The notes under the pieces: model-generated
The model's input: only the letters and a program-made list of their open reading frames with translations
Database searches by the model: none
What the model was told of the DNA's origin: nothing
Assembly: GCF_023074055.1 (NCBI RefSeq)
Contig: NZ_JADPKR010000074.1
Coordinates: forward strand, 1 to 54,469
Direction: 5' to 3'
From: Bradyrhizobium sp. 141
GTDB taxonomy: Bacteria > Pseudomonadota > Alphaproteobacteria > Rhizobiales > Xanthobacteraceae
DNA: 54,469 nt
Program-made: the position numbers and the translations under genes
In this document: one piece after another, positions 44,137 through 52,493 of the stretch
How the letters are laid out: every line of letters starts with the position of its first letter
How positions within the stretch are numbered: the first letter of the stretch is position 1

Positions 44137-44938
44137 CATGCCCGTCAGCGAGACCGGGGGTAGCAAGTGCCAGGGCGACCCGAGTGGAGGGGGATCGCCC
44201 GCCCGCGAGGGCCGCTCGCAAGAGCGGGTCTGCACGGGCGTCTGTCAGCGAGAAGGTGATGTCCGTTCAAAAGCACGGAAGACCGGGGAGACCGCTCGGG
44301 GCGGCGCCGGCGTCAGCCGGCGCTTTACCCTGGCGCGCGCGAGGGGCGGAGCCCATTAGATCTCGAGCGTCAGAAAATTGAGCAAGTCAGCGCAGGCCAA
44401 AACGAGATATCGAAACAAGAGCAAGAGTGAGAAAATCAAAAGAGCACCCGAAAGAGGGTCAGCATAGCGCCGACGCGAAAGCGGCGGGACCCGGGACCGA
44501 GTGCAGTCGCGAGACCGGTTAACAAGGCACCCGAATGCGGGACAGTGATAGCGACGCCGGCATGCAATGCCGGCGGGGCCCGCGAGCGAGTGCCTCCGGC
44601 GAGCGACACATATATGTGCTTGCGCGAGGGATCGAAGCCGAATGGCCGAGACGCGACGCGGCTCGGTTCACGAGAGCTCGCTGTGGCGACAGCCGCACGC
44701 GCGCTTAAATCAAAATCAATAGGACAGCGGAAGGGTAAGCTGATCCAAATTGCCACCTTCGGCCTTCAAAGGATTTCCTCACATCTCAAGACAATGTGAG
44801 CCGCATGATCGAGCTTGATTCTTCTTGCGCGATCGCATTCCTGCAAGGCGGCAGCTTGATCTCCATGCCGCGCCCAGCCGACGAAAGTGCGATCTTCCAA
44901 TTGCCTTGGCGTGGTGCTGTCGCGAGTGGATAGTTCTG
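44137..44938. other. Non-coding, palindrome-rich interval
   Basis: No supportable gene. GCCGGCAT-GCA-ATGCCGGC (44556-44574) forms a perfect 8-bp hairpin and CACATATATGTG (44607-44618) is a 12-bp palindrome. Many GAG/CGCGAG repeats. Such structure next to a plasmid ParB fragment could be part of an old origin or transfer region. Confidence 0.4.
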
Positions 44939-45214
44939 ATGGATTCTGTTCGGAGCAGTATTGGCCAGCGCCTAGTGTCGCGTGACCAGGCTGCCTCATA
45001 TTGTGGTCTGTCCGTTAGCACTTTCTCGAAGTGGGTAAAGATCGGAAGATTGCCCTCTGCTCTTTCCGGCACATCGCGATGGGACTTGAAAGCGGTTGAT
45101 CTCGCGTTAGACTCGCTGAGCGGATTGCCCAGTACTCACACTTCCGACGTTGCGACATCTGCCCTGGACGAGTGGAGAGCGAAGCGTGCGCGTCAATCTC
45201 AAAGGCATCCATAA
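44939..45214 (+). CDS. Excisionase-like helix-turn-helix protein
   Basis: 91 residues from ATG 44939: MDSVRSSIGQRLVSRDQAAS, YCGLSVSTFSKWVKIGRLPS, ALSGTSRWDLKAVDLALDSL. The segment LVSRDQAASYCGLSVSTFSKWV is a MerR/AlpA-type winged helix as in excisionases (quoted in two parts: LVSRDQAASYCG and LSVSTFSKWV). It overlaps the integrase start by 29 bases, the usual recombination-directionality-factor/integrase arrangement. It would bind attachment sites to steer the integrase. Intact. Confidence 0.8.
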   Translation: MDSVRSSIGQRLVSRDQAASYCGLSVSTFSKWVKIGRLPSALSGTSRWDLKAVDLALDSLSGLPSTHTSDVATSALDEWRAKRARQSQRHP

Positions 45215-46201
45215 AGTAAAGGTAACGCTCTCAAGCGGCGAACCAAAGACGTACTATTACGCCTATCGTGGCGGCCCCCAGATCAAAGCAGAACCGGGTA
45301 CGCCTGACTTCGTCCAGCAATACCAAGAGGCGCATTCGAATCTACGGCAGCCCCGCGCCGGCACCTTCATGTCAATCATCGCGCGATACGAGGCGGCACC
45401 GGAATTTACCAGGATCGCCGCGTCCACCCGCCGTGACTGCTTGAGGTATATCAAGGGTAGATGAATTCGGTGACCTGCCGATTACAGCCCTCGCCGATCG
45501 CAGAATTCGCGGCGACTTCAAGAGCTGGCGACAAATACGCCGACACTCCACGCAAAGCTGATCTTGCCTGGACGGTGCTAGCGCGTATTCTGTCTTTCGC
45601 GAAAGAACGCGGCATCATCACCAACAATCCCTGCGAGCGCGGAGGTCGGCTCTACGTCGCAGACCGCCGAGACAAGATCTGGACCGAACAGGACATTGCC
45701 GCAGTTCTGTCGGTTGCGTCCGACGAGATCAGGCTAGCCCTGATTTTGGCCTTATAGAGCGGTCAGCGACAAGGCGACCTTTTGCGCTTGCCTCGGTCAG
45801 CCTACGAGAGCCCTCACATTCGCCTTCGTCAGTCCAAAGGCGGGCGGCGCGTGGTGATGCCTGCTGGCACTCCCTTGAGAACTTTGCTCGACACCACGCA
45901 ACGTCGGGGACCTCTTATCCTGACGAACACGCTCGGCCGGCCCTGGACTTCCGATGGCTTTCGAACATCGTGGGCAAAGGCATGCGAGCGGGCAGGCGTC
46001 AGCGGCCTTACATTTCACGATCTGAGGGGCACTGCGGTGGTTCGGCTTGCGATTGCTGGCGCCAGTGTGCCGCAGATCGCGGCCGTGACCGGCCACTCGT
46101 TGAAGGACGTCGAGGCCATTCTCGATGCGCACTATCTTGGTCGCGACATTCAGCTTGCAGAGGCTGCGGTGCTCAAGCTCGAAGCGAGAACAAGACTGTA
46201 A
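45186..46201 (+). pseudogene. Tyrosine integrase, broken in three places
   Basis: From GTG 45186: VRVNLKGIHKVKVTLSSGEP, KTYYYAYRGGPQIKAEPGTP, then a frameshift near 45455 (next frame: EFGDLPITALADRRIRGDFK), a second near 45535 (KYADTPRKADLAWTVLARIL), and TAG at 45755-45757 inside LALILAL-x-SGQRQGDLL, where relatives have Trp. The catalytic domain is otherwise readable: Arg in GQRQGDLL, H-x-L-R in TFHDLRGTAV, His in VTGHSLKD, Tyr in DAHYLGRD. Adjacent to a tRNA-Lys fragment 62 bp downstream, so it was the integrase of an island inserted at that tRNA. Inactive now. Confidence 0.88.
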
Positions 46202-46262
46202 AATGACCTGTAAAATGAGGTCACCCTACCTACCAAGCCATAGCCTAAGTGCTTGATTTGTT

Positions 46263-46307
46263 TGGTGGGCGCACCAGGGCTCGAACCTGGGACCCGCTGA
46301 TTAAGAG
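46263..46307 (-). tRNA. tRNA-Lys (CTT) 3-prime fragment, attachment-site remnant
   Basis: On the minus strand: anticodon loop CTCTTAA, 3-prime anticodon stem TCAGC, variable loop, a perfect T-arm (CCAGG, loop TTCGAGC, CCTGG), acceptor strand TGCGCCC, discriminator A and encoded CCA. The 5-prime half (D arm, 5-prime stems) is absent; identity breaks just before the anticodon loop. This is the form left by tyrosine integrases that recombine inside tRNA genes, and the integrase remnant stands next to it. Confidence 0.8.
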
Positions 46308-46309
46308 TT

Positions 46310-46945
46310 CAAGATCATCCCTTCGCTGCAATTTCCAAACGCACGCCGCGCTACGATGATGAAGCCGAACTCATCGACGGCTTTCGAGCCGCCGCGCGCT
46401 TTCTCCCGCAACAGATCGGCGACGACATCGATCTGATCGGCCTGTTCGCCTCGCTCGAGCATGAATTCGTCTGGTCGGCCCCGGGCCGCCGCAGCGCCAT
46501 CAAGGCCTATCTGCAATTGCTCGCCGTCGCCGTGCGCCGGCTGCTGGAGCAGGAGCGCACCCGTCCCGTCGCCTTCGCGCGCGACGGGGAGACCGTGATG
46601 CGGTTTCGCGAGCTGGTCGAGAAGCACTACCGCAAGCATCCGCCCCTCGACTTCTACGCGCGCGAGCTGGGCGTGACGACGGCGCGCCTCAATGCCTGCT
46701 GCCGCATCACGACCGGCAAGCCGTCGCTGGCGCTGGTGAATGAGCGCCTGCTCACTGAAGCGAAGCGCAACCTCCTCTATTCCGACATGAGCGTGGACGA
46801 GATCGGTGCCACGCTCGGCTACGAGGACCCCGCCTATTTCAACCGCTTCTTCTCGCGCAAGATCGGGCTATCCCCCGGCCGTTTTCGCGAGAGTCTGCTG
46901 CCGAGCGAAAAGCGCGCCACGGTTTCGGTCAGGAACCGAGCGTGA
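46310..46945 (+). pseudogene. AraC-type regulator, N-terminally truncated
   Basis: The frame is open from the tRNA fragment without a start: KRTPRYDDEAELIDGFRAAA, FVWSAPGRRSAIKAYLQLLA, then the AraC/XylS domain (RFRELVEKHYRKHPPLDFYA, RELGVTTARLNACCRITTGK, SVDEIGATLGYEDPAYFNRF, FSRKIGLSPGRFR). The N-terminal sensing half is missing. ATG 46517 could give a 142-residue DNA-binding fragment. Its 3-prime end overlaps the convergent isomerase gene by 17 bases. It may once have controlled the operon that follows. Confidence 0.75.
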
Positions 46946-47759
46946 AGGCCAGTCCCTGCCCCTTCAGCGCGGCAACGCCCGCATTGAGATCGTCAAGCGG
47001 CCGGTCCGACAGGATTTCGAGAACGATCGCGCCGGCATAGGCCCGCTGCCGCAGCAGTCTCGCGATTGCGGCAAAGTCGATCTCACCCGCGCCGATCGGA
47101 TCGTGCCGCCACTGACCCTTCGGGCTGTCTGACAGATGGACGATGCCGAGCCGCGACCATAGGGTCTTCAGCCCCTCGACCGGATCCTCGCCGATCGCAA
47201 AGGCGTTGGCGACATCGTAGATCACTGGCATGTCACCATAGCCTTCGGCGTCGAGGAAACGCGCGATATCGGTGGCGCTGGCAAGAAGCCCCTGTGGATG
47301 GCTTTCCAGGATGATCGGAATGCCGGCGCGTTGCGCCTTATCATGGATGCGGGCAAAGGCTGCGCGAAAGCTCGTCATCAGGCGGTCGTTGGCCCTGGCG
47401 AGTAGTGCATGCCGGCGCCCGGAGCCGACGCAGATCCAGCGAGCCCCGACTTCGGCGGCCCGATCGATGGCAGCCGCATAGGCGTCCACGGCGAAATCGA
47501 CCACATGCGGCGCCGGGCTTGCGAGATTGATGTCGCTGCTGGCGAGATCGAGCGCCAGGAGCGACAGGCCATGACGCTCGATGACGGCGCGGATCCGCCG
47601 CGTTCGCGCGGCGTCCTGCTGCCAGGGATCGAAATGCGGCGGCGTCCCCATCAACTGAATGGTGCGATAGCCGGCGGCGGCGAGCCGTTCGACGGCTTCT
47701 TCGGCCGCGCAGTCCCAGGCGAAGCCGAAGGTGTGAGCGCCAAGCACCGGAAGCGTCAT
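46929..47759 (-). CDS. Sugar phosphate isomerase/epimerase (TIM-barrel, xylose isomerase-like)
   Basis: 276 residues with the AP-endonuclease-2/IolE-like TIM barrel: LGAHTFGFAWDCAAEEAVER, AAAGYRTIQLMGTPPHFDPW, then the metal-site residues Glu in IILESHPQG, Asp in VIYDVANAFAIG, His in IVHLSDSPKGQWRHD, Glu in IVLEILSD. Cytoplasmic isomerisation or epimerisation of a sugar or polyol acid is likely; the substrate is unknown. It is last in a minus-strand operon and overlaps the upstream epimerase stop by ATGA (47756-47759). Full length. Confidence 0.88.
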   Translation of the reverse strand: MTLPVLGAHTFGFAWDCAAEEAVERLAAAGYRTIQLMGTPPHFDPWQQDAARTRRIRAVIERHGLSLLALDLASSDINLASPAPHVVDFAVDAYAAAIDRAAEVGARWICVGSGRRHALLARANDRLMTSFRAAFARIHDKAQRAGIPIILESHPQGLLASATDIARFLDAEGYGDMPVIYDVANAFAIGEDPVEGLKTLWSRLGIVHLSDSPKGQWRHDPIGAGEIDFAAIARLLRQRAYAGAIVLEILSDRPLDDLNAGVAALKGQGLAFTLGS

Positions 47760-48648
47760 GGAGTCGTCCGATAGAGTTCGATGGTGCGGCGAATGCCGTC
47801 GCGCAACGAGGTGGCGGGCAGATCAGGAAATACGTGCCGCAGGCCTCCCTCGCCGATGTCCTCGGCGAACGGGAGCACCGGCCCATCGATAGTGATCTTC
47901 GCATCGGGGACAACTGCGCGTACGGCCTCGACGATATCGTTATTCGACGCCACCACACCGGGCAAATTGAAGACATGCGCACCATGGGGCTCGCGGTGCA
48001 GGGCTGCCTCATAGGCGGCGACCACGTCATCGACAAACACGAGGCCTGCGGTGCTGACATAGGGAAGCACATAGCTCTCGCCCCGTGCCGCCGCTCGGCA
48101 GGCGAGCGAGGGACCCGCGGTCAGTCCGGTTTCGCGGCCAAAGCCGTAGACGATGTAAGGCCGGAAGCCGACGCTGGCGATGCCGTGATCCCCCCAGTAA
48201 GCGCGCGCGCTGCCCTCGCACGCCAGCTTGAACGCGCCATAATGCGTGACCGGACGCGGCGCCGTATCGTCGTCAGGGCCGTAGACACCGGCGCTTGAGG
48301 TGTACACGATGCGCCGGATGCCGAGCGAATGCGCGGCGTTGAAGACGTTCAGCGTCCCGACCAGGTTGATCATCGCACCGCGCACCGGATCGTCCTTGCA
48401 CGCCGGCGTCAGGACGCCCGCGAGATGAACAATCGCATCGCAACCTTCCGCGGCGGCCCGCACAGCTTGTGCATCGGCGATATCACCGATGGACCATTGC
48501 ACCGACGCTGCGGCAGGTCCGACGATCCCGTTGAACTGCGCCGCACGCGCGACCGGCTCGAATACGCGAAGCCGATGCCCGCTCTCGGTGAGACGGCGCG
48601 CCAGCCACGCGCCGATAAAGCCACCACCACCGTGATGAGAATCCGCAT
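47756..48648 (-). pseudogene. NAD-dependent epimerase/dehydratase (extended SDR), frameshifted at the start
   Basis: ATG 48648 begins MRILIT; one base is missing near 48632, after which GGGGFIGAWLARRLTESGHR (the G-x-x-G-x-x-G NAD loop) continues in another frame. The rest is complete: CDAIVHLAGVLTPAC, LNVFNAAHSLGIRRIVYTSS, AGVYGPDDDTAPRP, catalytic YGAFK (Y-x-x-x-K), FRPYIVYGFGRETGLT, FVDDVVAAYEAAL. It would act on a nucleotide or free sugar. Coupled to the isomerase by ATGA. The single indel at the very start would abolish the NAD site unless it is a base-call error. Confidence 0.82.
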
Positions 48649-48669
48649 CGTAGTTAAAGCCCGCGTTGT

Positions 48670-49536
48670 TCAGGATGCATTCGTGTCGAAGAAGCTGCCG
48701 TGAGGCCGCCCGCCCTGAAGGCCGGGCGAGGCGAGCGTCGCCATCGAGAGCTCTTGCGCGGTCTGCAAAAGTGCCGGCGCAAGCTCGAGCATCCGCTCCT
48801 CGGTCAGGCGGATATGGGGACCGGCGATCACCACCGCTCCGGTCACCTCCCTGGCCTTGGGATGGCGGATCGGCGCTGCCGCCGCGCTCATCCAGGGCGT
48901 ATAGGTCTGCATGCAGAGGCTGACCCGGCGCTTGCGGGTCTGGCGCAGATATTTTTGCAACGCCGGCCAGCTCTCCGGCGCGCGCGGGCCGTAGTCCTTG
49001 CGCAACCCATAGCCCTGCTTCTCGACGAGCGCCTTCGCCTCCTCTTCCGTGAGGCAGGACAACCAGGCGTGACCGCTCGCCGAGCAGGACAGCCGGCCGA
49101 CCTGCCCCATGTCCGGGTCGTATCGGAGGCCGGCCGGCGAGCCCTGCGCCTTGGCGACCCAGACCAGTTCGCGTCCGTCGATCATCGCGAGACGCACCAG
49201 CTCGCCGCTCTCGCGCGCGAGGCGATCGAGCAGCGGCTGGGCGAAGTCGGTGATGCCGCTGCCGGCGAGGAAGGTGAAGGCGAGCGAGGCAATCTTGGCC
49301 GTGAGCTGATAGGCGCCCTGCTCGCGCTCTTGCTTGACGTAGCCGTGCTCGATCAGGCTCGTAAGCACGCGGTGCGTGGCGCTGCGCGGGATGTGCAGGG
49401 AATCGGCAATTTCGAACAGCAGCAGGCCATGGGCGTTGGTCGCGAGCAGCTCGAGCACGCCGAGGGTGCGCTCCAGTAGGCCGCTCGGCGCCTCGACGGA
49501 CTCCGAATTCTTCAGCATCAGGGCACCCTGAATCAC
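48670..49536 (-). CDS. IclR family transcriptional regulator
   Basis: 288 residues from GTG 49536, supported by AGGAG seven bases upstream; Met7 (49518) is an alternative. The N-terminal winged helix (LGVLELLATNAHGLLLFEIA, DSLHIPRSATHRVLTSLIEH) is followed by the effector-binding GAF-like domain (LAFTFLAGSGITDFAQPLLD, LARESGELVRLAMIDGRELV, GRLSCSASGHAWLSCL, SLCMQTYTPWMSAAAAPI). It stands between the oxidoreductase and epimerase genes on the same strand, so it probably controls this catabolic operon in response to its substrate. Intact. Confidence 0.88.
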   Translation of the reverse strand: MIQGALMLKNSESVEAPSGLLERTLGVLELLATNAHGLLLFEIADSLHIPRSATHRVLTSLIEHGYVKQEREQGAYQLTAKIASLAFTFLAGSGITDFAQPLLDRLARESGELVRLAMIDGRELVWVAKAQGSPAGLRYDPDMGQVGRLSCSASGHAWLSCLTEEEAKALVEKQGYGLRKDYGPRAPESWPALQKYLRQTRKRRVSLCMQTYTPWMSAAAAPIRHPKAREVTGAVVIAGPHIRLTEERMLELAPALLQTAQELSMATLASPGLQGGRPHGSFFDTNAS

Positions 49537-49550
49537 AATTCATCTCCTGA

Positions 49551-50560
49551 TCAGGCCGCACTATCTGACCGGTTTTGGCGGCTTTGTGAACAGCCATTGT
49601 GGCCCGTAGGGTCAGCGCGCCGTCGCGCGCGGTAATTAGCGGCGATTCCTCGCCGCGAACCACCCGCGCCAGATGGTCGAGCTGCGCGCGGTAGGGATCG
49701 CCGCGTTCGAACCTCACGCTGTCGCACGTGATCGGGACAAACCAGCTCTTGCCGGACGTATAATGCCAATGCTCGAGCGTCGGCAGCGTGAGCGAACCTT
49801 CGGTGCCGCTCAGGAAATGAGTCTGCACCGCCATCGGCTGCGGCGGATAGTTCGGGCTCTCGCCGCTGGCGAGATCCCAACTCCAGGGCGCCGCCGCAGT
49901 GTCGCTGAGGTTCAGCGTCACCAGCGCGCCATTGACCAGGCGGAGCAGGACGGCAGCGCTGTCCTCGACGGCAAAGCCGCGCACCGCGTTGGATGCGATC
50001 GCCTGAACCGACACGATCTCGCCGCACACATGGCGGATCAAGTCGATCTCGTGAATGAGGTTGATGAGCACCGGCCCGCCGCCGGCCTCGCGCCGCCATG
50101 CCGTCTCGAAATAGTCGGCAGGCTTGTAGAAGGTCGCGAGCACCGTTGCGTTGGTCAGGCGGCCGAGCGCGCCCTCGGCAATCATCGCCCGCGCCCGCCG
50201 GATGATCGGATTGTGCCGTCGATGATGCCCGACCAGGACGGGCACCTTCGCGCACTTCGACGCGGCCGCGATCGCCGCGGCGTCGGGGAGCGTACTCGCG
50301 ATCGGTTTCTCGACCAGCGGCACGATGCCGCGCTCGATGCATGCGATGGCGAGCTCGCGGTGGGTCGCATTCGGGGTGGCGATGATCGCTGCCTCCGGCT
50401 TCACCTCACGCAAGAGATCGAGAGGGTCGGCGTACCAGCGCACGCCGAGGCTCTCCGCATAAGCCTTTCCTGCGGTTGCAGGTTCGGCGATCGCCGCGAG
50501 CGCGCAAGTGTCCGACCGGCGCATCGTCTCGACGTGAGCCCGCCCGATTTGCGAGCCGAT
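49551..50560 (-). pseudogene. Gfo/Idh/MocA oxidoreductase lacking its start and stop
   Basis: From the junction at about 50560: IGRAHVETMRRSDTCALAAI, DLLREVKPEAAIIATPNATH, then VEKPIASTLPDAAAI (the E-K-P motif), LVGHHRRHNPIIRRARAMIA, GGGPVLINLIHEIDLIRHVC, ALVTLNLSDTAAAPWSWDLA, FLSGTEGSLTLPTLEHW, and a C-terminus around AAKTGQIVRP. The first 12 or so residues, with the NAD Rossmann loop G-x-G-x-x-G, are lost where relaxase sequence begins. The expected stop near 49551 is also out of frame. It would have oxidised a sugar or inositol with NAD(P). Confidence 0.78.
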
Positions 50561-50953
50561 CGACGTCGGGCGTGATCTTTCGCTTGCGCATAGCGAGGAC
50601 CGCGGCGCGGTCGGCCTTTCGAACTCGTCCGCGGGTTCGCCGCGGCGTAGCCTCCGCCGCGATCCCGCGAAGCCGGAGTTCGCCAGCAAACCGTTCCCGC
50701 CAGGCCTGAAGATCCGCCTTACGCGGGTTGAGGCGCTTGCCGTCATGGGCCAGCGACCGAACGCTGAGGTGCACGTGGGGATGCTTATCGTCGAGATGCT
50801 GGACGAAGACGTAGTCGTGATTGCCCTCGAACGTCTCGATGGCAAATGCCCGGACTGAATCCTTGACTGCGACGGCGTCGGTGCCAGCCGGCATCGGCAG
50901 GATGATGTTGACCGAAAGCGATGCATCACGCCGGCGTTTGTCGTCAAGACCGG
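50556..50953 (-). pseudogene. Relaxase, middle part with HUH motif
   Basis: Read in the frame after a shift near 50955: DDKRRRDASLSVNIILPMPA, GTDAVAVKDSVRAFAIETFE, NHDYVFVQHLDDKHPHVHLS (the H-P-H-V-H-L metal-binding HUH motif of MOB relaxases), VRSLAHDGKRLNPRKADLQA, WRERFAGELRLRGIAAEATP, ending at about RKRKITPDVDRLANR where the oxidoreductase begins. The C-terminal region is lost. It would nick and carry the transferred strand in conjugative mobilization. Confidence 0.78.
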
Positions 50954-51819
50954 CAATCGTCCTCCCAGCGTTGCTGCAGATCTTTCAATCCGGAACGACC
51001 CGCCAACGTCGCGCCCTGCTCTGTCTCCGCGTCGAGCTCGCCGTTTCGCGTGATGTAGGCAAGGTGCGACTTAAGATGAGCCACGCTCTTGGTGCGACCG
51101 GTGATCTTGACCATCACCTCTGGTGCTCGGCGCAAGATGCGTTCGAGCTTTGCACGCATCGCCGGCGTCAGGCGGCCGGGGCGGCCGGATCGGGGATATC
51201 CCACTCGGCCCGCCGAGGGCGCCGATTGGGCGTTTCCCAGACATACGAGATCGGCGAAAGTTCGGGGGCCAAGTCGCCCGGCCGAGGGGAGGAGCGCCGA
51301 CTCATCGCCGCCCATCCCAATAATCGGCTTGCCAATCAGCGCATTGCGTAGTTGCGCGAGCTCTTTTTCGATGACCAATTTGGCTTCTTGAATTGTGGAC
51401 AGATCGAGCTCAACCGCCCTGCCCTGCAGCACGCTGGTGTTTGCGGCGCGCGCGATCTGGTTGATGTTGCCGCCGATCCGGTTGAGTTCGCGAACGAAAG
51501 CACGAAGCGCGGCATGCTCGTCTGGTGAATGCTGCACTGGCGATCCCAATCGTGAGCGCACCAAGGCGACGATCCAGCCGGTTCGGGTCATGCCACGCTG
51601 ATGAGAGACTTCCGCGAGCTGCCGCATCTCGCTCTCGCGAAATCGCACCGTCACCTTCTCCGGCCGTCCGACCGGCAACGCCAAGATGCGCGGCGCTGGC
51701 GCAGCTAGGGCATCAGCAATGAGACGCCGCAGCAGGGCAGATTTGCCGCCCTGAGTCGCGGCAAGAACTGAGAGTTCCGCCGCGACTTCGTCGGGGACGC
51801 GAAGCGAGATCAGAGCCAT
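50944..51819 (-). CDS. MobC-like accessory protein fused in frame to the relaxase N-terminus
   Basis: From ATG 51819 (or 51834): a ribbon-helix-helix start (MALISLRVPDEVAAELSVLA), then FRESEMRQLAEVSHQRGMTR, LRAFVRELNRIGGNINQIAR, AANTSV (the N-x-N-Q-I-A-R MobC signature). Without a stop the frame passes Met 51315 into relaxase N-terminal sequence (GRLTPAMRAKLERILRRAPE, VMVKITGRTKSVAHLKSHLA, YITRNGELDAE, LKDLQQRWEDDCR) and ends at TGA 50944-50946. Normally mobC and the relaxase are separate overlapping genes. The fusion may be natural or may reflect a lost mobC stop. The palindrome at 51904-51919 lies 85 bp upstream. Confidence 0.75.
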   Translation of the reverse strand: MALISLRVPDEVAAELSVLAATQGGKSALLRRLIADALAAPAPRILALPVGRPEKVTVRFRESEMRQLAEVSHQRGMTRTGWIVALVRSRLGSPVQHSPDEHAALRAFVRELNRIGGNINQIARAANTSVLQGRAVELDLSTIQEAKLVIEKELAQLRNALIGKPIIGMGGDESALLPSAGRLGPRTFADLVCLGNAQSAPSAGRVGYPRSGRPGRLTPAMRAKLERILRRAPEVMVKITGRTKSVAHLKSHLAYITRNGELDAETEQGATLAGRSGLKDLQQRWEDDCRS

Positions 51820-51903
51820 GCACTCCAATCCCAATCGCGATGTAATACATCGCTGGCGCGAAGCCTATCCTGCACTAGAAAGCGCGAATCCTTCCCCCTC
51901 CAT

Positions 51904-51919
51904 GTTGGTTCAAACCAAC
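51904..51919. promoter_or_regulatory. 16-bp palindrome, copy 1 (upstream of mobC)
   Basis: GTTGGTTCAAACCAAC: two 7-base arms around a CA centre. The same arms recur at 54033-54048. It lies 85 bp before mobC and just inside the 3-prime end of the small gene that stops at 51910. Confidence 0.75.
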
Positions 51920-52245
51920 GGACGTCGGCATTCAAAGCTCGGCAGTTGCTGCAGGCGAGATCCAACCCAGCCGGCGATCGATGCGGAGAATTCCTCTTGG
52001 AATGACGCAGCCGTCGCCCCTAATCCTTGTACTCCACGAACGCCGCGTGTGCAGATCGGCAACATCGGCACCGAATATGTGGACCGCGGCTTTCCAGCAG
52101 CCTCCGGCCTCTCTACAGCGCTGTGGGGGGCGCGTTCGGCCTCCGGCTGCTGCGCTAACGCGCCATCCTTCGGATGGGAAATCCGCTCCACCGGCGCACC
52201 AACTGCAGCAGTGTTTCTGAGGAGGCTGTCTAAGACCAGCTTCAT
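51910..52245 (-). CDS. Hypothetical protein in the par/mob region
   Basis: 111 residues from ATG 52245, which overlaps the preceding stop as ATGA (52242-52245), so it belongs to the par operon. MKLVLDSLLRNTAAVGAPVE, then an Ala/Pro/Arg-rich middle and GLGATAASFQEEFSASIAGW, VGSRLQQLPSF, a possible amphipathic helix. No family recognised. The palindrome copy at 51904-51919 overlaps its last codons. Confidence 0.5.
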   Translation of the reverse strand: MKLVLDSLLRNTAAVGAPVERISHPKDGALAQQPEAERAPHSAVERPEAAGKPRSTYSVPMLPICTRGVRGVQGLGATAASFQEEFSASIAGWVGSRLQQLPSFECRRPLV

Positions 52246-52493
52246 GCGAACATGATCTCTTCGATTGTGATGGTCGATGCTGGAACCTCTTCCGCCTCTT
52301 CTGCACCATCAACCAGCAGCACTGCATGTCGAGAGCCTTGAGACGCGAGCCGATCGACCAGAAGACAGCCCGTGCGATTTTGGTGACGCACTCTGATCGT
52401 CAGTGACGGGCTCATTCGCGCGTTCCGAGCGACCAAAGATTTGGAGGATTTTTCCGCGATCGCCGTTACACGGTCTGTCTCTATGGGTCGCAA
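52242..52493 (-). CDS. Frame with KorB/ParB-like C-terminal domain
   Basis: 83 residues open from TTG 52493, overlapping the end of parB by 13 bases. The part SLTIRVRHQNRTGCLLVDRL, ASQGSRHAVLLVDGAEEAEE, VPASTITIEEIMFA looks like the SH3-type C-terminal domain of KorB/ParB proteins (R-V-x-H-x-x-R-x-G-x-L). I think it is the true parB C-terminus displaced by a frameshift near 52490-52510, though a separate overlapping gene cannot be excluded. Confidence 0.45.
   Translation of the reverse strand: MRPIETDRVTAIAEKSSKSLVARNARMSPSLTIRVRHQNRTGCLLVDRLASQGSRHAVLLVDGAEEAEEVPASTITIEEIMFA

Noticed and set aside
46263..46307. A functional tRNA-Lys gene
   Set aside because: The D arm and the 5-prime halves of the acceptor and anticodon stems are absent, so it cannot fold as a full tRNA.
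49673..50575. 300-codon plus-strand frame opposite the oxidoreductase
   Set aside because: Antisense shadow in GC-rich DNA; the minus-strand frame shows Gfo/Idh motifs.
47756..50956. A continuous 1066-codon open frame on the minus strand
   Set aside because: It is not one protein. It joins the shifted oxidoreductase frame, an alternative frame of the IclR gene and the shifted epimerase frame. The middle part is Arg/Ala-rich nonsense and a good IclR gene lies in another frame.
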